Shown here: positions 58,960 to 64,000 of the stretch, piece by piece
Layout of the letters: every line of letters begins with the position of its first letter
Numbering within the stretch: position 1 is the first letter of the stretch
Source of the DNA: Enhygromyxa salina
GTDB taxonomy: Bacteria > Myxococcota_A > Polyangia > Nannocystales > Nannocystaceae
NCBI RefSeq assembly: GCF_002994635.1
Contig: NZ_PVNL01000097.1
Span: 1-64,000, forward strand
Direction: 5' to 3'
Length of the DNA: 64,000 nucleotides
Notes under the pieces: generated by a model
Databases searched by the model: none
What the model was told of the DNA's origin: nothing
What the model saw: the letters and a program-made list of their open reading frames with translations, nothing else
Position numbers and translations under genes: made by a program

Positions 58960-60582
58960 CTAGAGGCTCCAAATAACAATGAGAAGTACAAGGCACCCCA
59001 CGATGACGACAATGAGGGTGCTAGCGAGTAGCGTCTGACCCTGACTCTCGTTACGAGACGCCGACTCGAACTGAGAACCCTCGGCGTCGGGCGACGCGGG
59101 TCGTGACGGGCGGATGCGGACGCCGCCTAACTCGTCCTCTACGCGCGCGAGGTTGGGGTCGTCGACGAAGGCGGCGGCGGCGTCTCGATCCAATTGAGTA
59201 CTGCCTGCAATGTGATTAGCCGAGTCCGGTTGGAACGCACCAGCGTTCGGCCTCTGCTCGCGCCGCGGGCTAGTCCGCGCTGCCGCGGCCCTCGCCGCCG
59301 CCACTCCGCCGGGCGTTCGCGGCTCGCCGAAGGCCCCCGCGACCCAAAAGCGGTCTCGCGTCTGATCGGTCAATGTCGGCCGAACTTGCCGATCTCGTCG
59401 ATCTTTCTCAACCGCTTCTGCGATCGCCGGGAACCCCGAGGCGAGGGCTGACTCGGGGCCGTGCCGGCGCTGAATTCGATCAAAATGCTGGACTGCGGAG
59501 TTCTTAAATCGGACCACGACCTTGCCGTTAGCGCGGTCGACGCTCTTAAGTCGATCTTGCAAGAACCTAAACCGCCGTGCCCGAAAAAGCTGCCCCGCAA
59601 GGAAGCGGTTGAGTGGTGAAGCCTGAGCGTTGAGGAAGTCCGCGGTCGGAGCGACGAGCGTGACGTTGTGGCTCCGAGCACGCTGTTGCATCGCCTCGAC
59701 TACCCAGGGGGCGTTGAGATGCTCGTATGCGTCGTGCAATTTTGCAGGATCGCGTTGAATTGATGCATTCGCCTCGATCTGCCGAATCTGTTCTCGCAGC
59801 TCCCCCATCCGTTGGTCTTCTGTGAAGTCGAGGAGCACGCGGTCATGCCGAAAGTCTTGGATACATAGCCGAAACAGATCGGTCAAGGCCCCGTCGCCGC
59901 AACCCGACACTAGCCATCGTTGAGGGCCATCCTTGCGATCGTAGTCGAAGCTGTCCGCCTCCCAGTAGCTGCGCTCGTCGGCCAAAGGAGTCGGCTCGAG
60001 CCCAAAGCCCACGGCGAGGATCACCGTGCGAGTCCTGGCAGTGCCGGTCTCCCAGGTGACCCTGCGCGGCTGCTCACCTGCATCACCGATGCCGATCAAT
60101 CCAACATCGAAGCAGAGATTGGCCCCGTCGCCCTCCTGCTCCCAAGCATCCTCAAGTTGCCTCAGCACACTGTTGACCTGACCGTGCTCCCAATCGAGCA
60201 CCGGCAGCCCCGCTCGATCGCGGTTCCATCCATCGAGCGGCCAGTCGTACACTCCAGGGTGTAGCCAGCGCTGCGAGCCGAGGCGAAACAGGCTCAGGAT
60301 CGTAGAGTTCTTCTCAAGGACGGTTACCTTCGCACCCAGCCGCCGAAGGCCTGCAGCGCAAGTAAGACCGGCCGCGCCTGCACCCACGACCACCACATCG
60401 TCATCTACGCTCACTTGCTCGCCAGCGACCAAGGCTGCGGCCAAGTTCAGCCCTCGAACCTGCTGGCTGTAGATCGTCACTCGCCGATCGATGCAGCCCA
60501 AGACGTACACTCCGGGCCAGTTTGGGACCGCCATGCTCTCCAGGACGATCGCGGCTTGCGGGGCGTCCATTGGTGCACTCAC
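58960..60582 (-). CDS. Tail-anchored FAD-dependent NAD(P)-binding protein
   Basis: A 540-residue protein. Residues 1-55 are a small module (YVLGCIDRRVTIYSQQVRGLNLAAAL); the FAD/NAD-binding fold has VVVVGAGAAGLTCAAGLRRLGAKVTVLEK and a second strand TRTVILAVGFGLEPTP, with VSGCGDGALTDLFRL as a later glycine-rich element and FWVAGAFGEPRTPGGV near 420. A long disordered stretch leads to a C-terminal membrane helix (LLASTLIVVIVGCLVLLIVI). Tail anchoring of such an oxidoreductase is unusual. It lies next to BREX genes inside the cargo block; a defence role is a guess. Confidence 0.72.
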   Translation of the reverse strand: MSAPMDAPQAAIVLESMAVPNWPGVYVLGCIDRRVTIYSQQVRGLNLAAALVAGEQVSVDDDVVVVGAGAAGLTCAAGLRRLGAKVTVLEKNSTILSLFRLGSQRWLHPGVYDWPLDGWNRDRAGLPVLDWEHGQVNSVLRQLEDAWEQEGDGANLCFDVGLIGIGDAGEQPRRVTWETGTARTRTVILAVGFGLEPTPLADERSYWEADSFDYDRKDGPQRWLVSGCGDGALTDLFRLCIQDFRHDRVLLDFTEDQRMGELREQIRQIEANASIQRDPAKLHDAYEHLNAPWVVEAMQQRARSHNVTLVAPTADFLNAQASPLNRFLAGQLFRARRFRFLQDRLKSVDRANGKVVVRFKNSAVQHFDRIQRRHGPESALASGFPAIAEAVEKDRRDRQVRPTLTDQTRDRFWVAGAFGEPRTPGGVAAARAAAARTSPRREQRPNAGAFQPDSANHIAGSTQLDRDAAAAFVDDPNLARVEDELGGVRIRPSRPASPDAEGSQFESASRNESQGQTLLASTLIVVIVGCLVLLIVIWSL

Positions 60583-60832
60583 GTTGCCGATTCTCCACCA
60601 ATACCGAGGGTAGCGCCACCCGTCGCGGGCGAGCCGTGCAGATGTCGCCTGTGCTCGGGCCGAGCGGTGGGTTCAGTCCAAAGCTGTGAGCAAAAGCGGC
60701 CCATTCTGGGCCGGCCAACAGTCAAACCCGGGCCGGGCGTCGATCAACTTCGTAGCGGCCATCACGGCCCCGGGGCGGCACGTAGCCAGGCTTGCCCTCC
60801 CGGCAACCATTGGCGATCCTCCCGGCCCCGTC

Positions 60833-61390
60833 ATGCTCCCCGAGACAGACCTCGACACCCTGCTGACGCTCCAGCTCGCCGTAGCCTACGCCGGGGAGCA
60901 ATCCAGCGATCACCCCCGCCTAGCCTGGTGGTCCACGGACATGGTCAGCGAGTACGGCGGCCTCGACTACTTCGCCCGCCTCACCCCCCGCACCGCCCAG
61001 TGGTCCGCCCTCGAGGTCGCGCGCGAAGCCGCGCGCCGCACCGACGTCGCCGCCCGCAGCCGCGACGCCAACCCCGACCGTCTCCGCTCCCTGTTCAGCC
61101 TCGGCTTCGAGCTCGACGAGCAGCTCGCGGATCGTCTCGCCCACCACAAGCGCTCCGGCAGCACCCCCACCCAAGCGCTCCCCGAGCTCGCGGATCTCCT
61201 CCCCACGTGGAACCCCGACGCCTTCGCCGCGTGGGCGAAGCGCGGGACCGCGCCCCGGACGGCCAACGAGCCCACGGGCCGGCGATTGACCGCAGTCCCC
61301 GATGATCCCGTCGAGATCGCGCGGCGCCTGGTTCACGCGCTATTTCCTCTGACGGACAGTTACCCTTGCCCGCACTTCCGTCATGCCTGA
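60833..61390 (+). CDS. brxE: BREX-6 protein BrxE
   Basis: A 185-residue helical protein, first gene of a BREX operon. DLDTLLTLQLAVAYAGEQ, LAWWSTDMVSEYGGLDYFARLTPRTAQWSALEVAREAARR follows the small BrxE type (W-W and R-T-x-x-x-A marks). The stop overlaps the brxA start by 8 bp. BrxE is reported from type 6 BREX loci, placed before brxA; function there is unknown. No clear ribosome site precedes the ATG at 60833; a GTG at 60686 is in frame. Confidence 0.72.
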   Translation: MLPETDLDTLLTLQLAVAYAGEQSSDHPRLAWWSTDMVSEYGGLDYFARLTPRTAQWSALEVAREAARRTDVAARSRDANPDRLRSLFSLGFELDEQLADRLAHHKRSGSTPTQALPELADLLPTWNPDAFAAWAKRGTAPRTANEPTGRRLTAVPDDPVEIARRLVHALFPLTDSYPCPHFRHA

Positions 61391-62156
61391 CCGCGTCCCC
61401 GAGGCCAAGGAGCCGCACACCCAGCTCCTACGCGTCACGCTCGAGGTCGAAAACTCGCGGGGCTACTGGCAGCGCGTGACGAGCCCAGACTCGATGACGA
61501 TGGACGACGAAGCCGAGCGAGCGTTCGTCGAGTTTTGGTTCGGCACCAAGTCGATGCCCCGCGTGCGCGACCTGATCAACGCGTTCCGGGCTCGCTTCGC
61601 CGCGTTCCCAGGTGCTCTCGATGCCCTGCACGCGTGGGCGGACGTCGACCGCGTGACGCGGATCGCGATCTGCCACTGGCACCTGCAGCTTTGCGACCCG
61701 ATCTACCGCCGCTTCACAGGCGAGTTCCTGCCCGAGCGCCGCGCGAGCGGCCGCGACACGATCACCCGCCCCCTCGTCCTCCGGTGGATGAACGATCTGG
61801 ACGTCGACGCGCGCTGGAGCCCCGCGACGCGGGCCGGCTTCGCTAGCAAGCTGCTCTCGGCAGCGCACGCCGCCGGGCTCGTAGCGACGACCCGCGATCC
61901 GAGAGCGCTCATGCTCCCCCGAGTCCCCCCTGCGGCCCTCGGCTACCTCATGTACCTGCTGCGTGGCGTGGAGTTCGAGGGCAGTCTCCACCAAAATCCC
62001 TACCTGCGCTCGGTCGGGCTCGAGGGCAGCGTGGTCGACGACAAGCTCCGCGCCGTCGTCGGTGTATCCTGCCGGCGCGTCGGTGACATCACCGATTTTT
62101 CCTGGGACTACGAGTCCCTGACCGACTGGGTCCGCCACACACGAGCCGCCGCATGA
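61383..62156 (+). CDS. brxA: BREX protein BrxA (DUF1819)
   Basis: A 257-residue DUF1819 protein. EFWFGTKSMPRVRDLINAFRARF, HWHLQLCDPIYRRFTGEFLPERR and LGYLMYLLRGVEFEGSLHQNPYLRSVGL match the family. BrxA is a small winged-helix DNA-binding component of BREX anti-phage systems. Start overlaps brxE and the stop overlaps the brxB start (ATGA), so the three are cotranslated. Confidence 0.9.
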   Translation: MPDRVPEAKEPHTQLLRVTLEVENSRGYWQRVTSPDSMTMDDEAERAFVEFWFGTKSMPRVRDLINAFRARFAAFPGALDALHAWADVDRVTRIAICHWHLQLCDPIYRRFTGEFLPERRASGRDTITRPLVLRWMNDLDVDARWSPATRAGFASKLLSAAHAAGLVATTRDPRALMLPRVPPAALGYLMYLLRGVEFEGSLHQNPYLRSVGLEGSVVDDKLRAVVGVSCRRVGDITDFSWDYESLTDWVRHTRAAA

Positions 62157-62764
62157 GCCTGTCGACCACCTTCGCCGAACTCGAGAGCGACCTGATCCAC
62201 GAGGACGGGCCGCGGATCAGCACGATGCGCAACTATCGGTTCTGCATCGTCGTGTATCCGCCCGAAAAAGAGTTCGCGCTCCGGGGCGAGGTCCAAAGAC
62301 TCAACTTCAACCTCGAGCAGGCCGGCTGGGTCGTCAAGACGATCTCGCTGCAACAGCTGCTGCTCGACCGTCTACGTCGCATGGAGGGCGGGATCGAGTG
62401 GCTGATCGCGCACGAAAAGAAGACCGCGGCCCGCCACCCGCAGCGAGGGCTCAACGCGCTCGAGGGGAAGATCATCCACGAGGTCGAAGGGCCCGACGGG
62501 ATAGCGAAGGACGTCATCCGCGAGATCCAACAGTTCGTGGCCCAAAATCCAGACAAGGCCGAGCGCACGCTCGTGCTGATCGGCCGCGCGGGCGCCCTGT
62601 ATCCGTTCTTCCGCAACTCGGCGCTGCTCAAGCACATCGACGGTCACACCAAGCAGGTACCCGTGGTGCTCCTGTACCCGGGCGTGCGCGTGAGCGACAC
62701 GGCGCTGAGCTTCATGGGCCAGTTCAAGCCCGACAAAGATTACCGGCCGCGCATCTACGGATAG
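62153..62764 (+). CDS. brxB: BREX protein BrxB (DUF1788)
   Basis: A 203-residue DUF1788 protein: YRFCIVVYPPEKEFALRGEVQRL, VVKTISLQQLLLDRL, TLVLIGRAGALYPFFRNSALL and VPVVLLYPGVR are typical. BrxB is a conserved BREX component of unknown biochemical role, thought to act in the large BREX complex. It is 7 bp upstream of brxC. Confidence 0.9.
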   Translation: MSLSTTFAELESDLIHEDGPRISTMRNYRFCIVVYPPEKEFALRGEVQRLNFNLEQAGWVVKTISLQQLLLDRLRRMEGGIEWLIAHEKKTAARHPQRGLNALEGKIIHEVEGPDGIAKDVIREIQQFVAQNPDKAERTLVLIGRAGALYPFFRNSALLKHIDGHTKQVPVVLLYPGVRVSDTALSFMGQFKPDKDYRPRIYG

Positions 62765-62771
62765 AGCATTC

Positions 62772-64000
62772 ATGAAGATCTACGAGCTGTTCAAATCCAG
62801 CGTCACGCGCGACATCCCGCCGGTCGTCTACTTTCATGAACAATCCCCGCAGAAGCTCGCCAGCGAAGTCCGCGAATACATCATCACCGGTGGCTGGCCC
62901 GAGGGTCATCCGCATTGGGGCAAGAAGGGCATCCACGAGCACTACGTCCGGCTGCTGACCAACATCCGCCGGGAGTTCGACAAGCCCGACGGCCCCGATC
63001 TGCCGGCTGCATGGATCTCTGGCTTCTACGGATCAGGTAAGTCGAGCTTCGCCAAGCTGCTCGGGCTGTCCCTCGACGACAAGCGCCTGCCCGACGGCAG
63101 CCCGCTCGTCGACGCTTGGCTGGCCCGCGACACCTCCGACGCAGCGGCCGATCTGCATGAGGCGTGGGGCGAGCTGCTCGGCAAGATCGGGGAACCGATC
63201 GCGGTCGTGTTCGACATCGGCGGGGTCTCGCGCGGCGACGAGCACATCCACTCGGCGGTGGTGCGCCAGGTCCAGGCCCGGCTGGGCTACTGCGAGAAGG
63301 AGCCCATGGTCGCCGACTACGAGCTCAAGCTCGAGCGCGAGGATCTGTTCACGCAGTTCGAGGCCAAGGTGCGCGAGGTGTTCGGCCAGCCGTGGTCCGA
63401 GATTCAGACCTCGCACCTGGTCGAGGACAAATTCTCGACGATCCTGCATCACCTGTTCCCGGAGACCTACATCGACCCGATGGACTGGGTCGGCGCGCGG
63501 GCGGGCCAGACGATCAATCCCTACTCGGCCGATCAGGCCGCGCGGGCGATCGCCGACATGCTCAACAATCGGGCAAAGCCGGGCACGACCCTGTTCATCG
63601 TCATCGACGAGGTCTCGCAGTACATCTTCCAGGACCACAACCGCATGCTGGCCTTGCAGTCGCTGGTCAGCGCGCTCGGCCAGCGCTTGCGCGGGCGCGC
63701 GTGGCTGCTGGCGACCGGCCAGCAGCAGCTCGACGATCAGAACGACGGCAACATCCTCGGCAAGATGAAGGACCGGTTCCCGCCGGCCCTGCGGGTGCAC
63801 CTCGACACGGTCAATATCCGCGACGTCGTCCATAAGCGGCTCCTACAAAAGAAGCCCGCCCAGGAGTCCGTGCTGCGCGAGCTGTACGAGCGCTACAGCA
63901 GCAACCTCAAGCTCTACGCCTACGGCTGCTCGGACATCACGCAAGCGGAGTTCGTCGACATCTACCCGATGCTGCCCGAGCACATCGACCTGATCATGAA
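62772..64000 (+). CDS. brxC: BREX P-loop protein BrxC, 3' end outside window
   Basis: The first 409 residues of BrxC (family length about 1200). MKIYELFKSSVTRDIPPVV, Walker A in WISGFYGSGKSSFAKLLG, FDIGGVSRGDEHIHSAVVRQV, Walker B in LFIVIDEVSQYIFQDHNRML and LATGQQQLDDQN are seen. BrxC is the ATPase of BREX that works with the methyltransferase PglX and the PglZ phosphatase-like protein, which should lie beyond the window. The order brxE-brxA-brxB-brxC fits a type 6 BREX locus. Confidence 0.93.
   Translation, partial: MKIYELFKSSVTRDIPPVVYFHEQSPQKLASEVREYIITGGWPEGHPHWGKKGIHEHYVRLLTNIRREFDKPDGPDLPAAWISGFYGSGKSSFAKLLGLSLDDKRLPDGSPLVDAWLARDTSDAAADLHEAWGELLGKIGEPIAVVFDIGGVSRGDEHIHSAVVRQVQARLGYCEKEPMVADYELKLEREDLFTQFEAKVREVFGQPWSEIQTSHLVEDKFSTILHHLFPETYIDPMDWVGARAGQTINPYSADQAARAIADMLNNRAKPGTTLFIVIDEVSQYIFQDHNRMLALQSLVSALGQRLRGRAWLLATGQQQLDDQNDGNILGKMKDRFPPALRVHLDTVNIRDVVHKRLLQKKPAQESVLRELYERYSSNLKLYAYGCSDITQAEFVDIYPMLPEHIDLIM

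Overview
The window reads as chromosomal DNA of a high-GC delta-proteobacterial predator, most likely a myxobacterium of the Nannocystineae type (Nannocystis/Plesiocystis/Enhygromyxa-like). The reasons are tandem eukaryotic-like Ser/Thr kinases, many lipoproteins with Ser/Thr/Asp or Gly-Asp linkers, Cys-rich secreted proteins, a PhoX-like Tat protein with a Gly-Asp linker and Cys-x-Cys tail, a PATAN/DUF4388 response regulator, and a squalene cyclase-like/FAD monooxygenase pair. This placement is an inference; there is no rRNA or other phylogenetic marker. No tRNA or rRNA was seen. Several genes appear to be leaderless, with a TAnnnT box 6-7 nt before the start codon.

Layout. 1-7.2 kb: 3' end of a Rieske-type oxygenase, a DUF1353 protein, a divergent LysR/hydrolase pair, an acetyltransferase, a peroxiredoxin-like protein and two tandem Ser/Thr kinases. 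7.2-13.5 kb: an AraC regulator divergent from a three-gene operon (aminotransferase-GNAT-degenerate aminotransferase fusion, C45/AAT-like acyltransferase, second class III aminotransferase), which looks like a small amino-acid or specialised-metabolite pathway. 13.8-17.9 kb: a tightly coupled operon of methyltransferase, SF1 helicase and a large protein with a C-terminal AlkB-like dioxygenase, a candidate undescribed nucleic-acid modification or defence system. 18-30.5 kb: TPMT-like methyltransferase, APC permease, PhoX-like protein, sigma factor with putative membrane regulator, two divergent ATP-grasp ligases, TPR protein, ADP-ribosylglycohydrolase and desaturase. 30.6-46 kb: lipoproteins, response regulator, terpenoid enzyme pair, an array of 88-bp repeats with RNA-like hairpins, HEPN-like protein, cupin, P450, hydrolase and MFS transporter.

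46.1-48.5 kb holds a compact RiPP locus: a 65-aa precursor-like peptide followed by one protein that joins a graspetide-type ATP-grasp ligase to a SPASM-like maturase (a fused grasp-with-spasm arrangement).

48.5-64 kb looks like an integrated accessory element: tyrosine integrase and excisionase at the left end, small HTH proteins including two built from repeated helix-turn-helix-like modules, a ComM-family ATPase, decayed IS110 and lectin fragments, a 4.6-kb cargo block between 19-bp direct repeats (Cys-rich lipoprotein, membrane coiled-coil protein, tail-anchored FAD protein), then the start of a BREX phage-defence operon (brxE-brxA-brxB-brxC), cut off by the window end.
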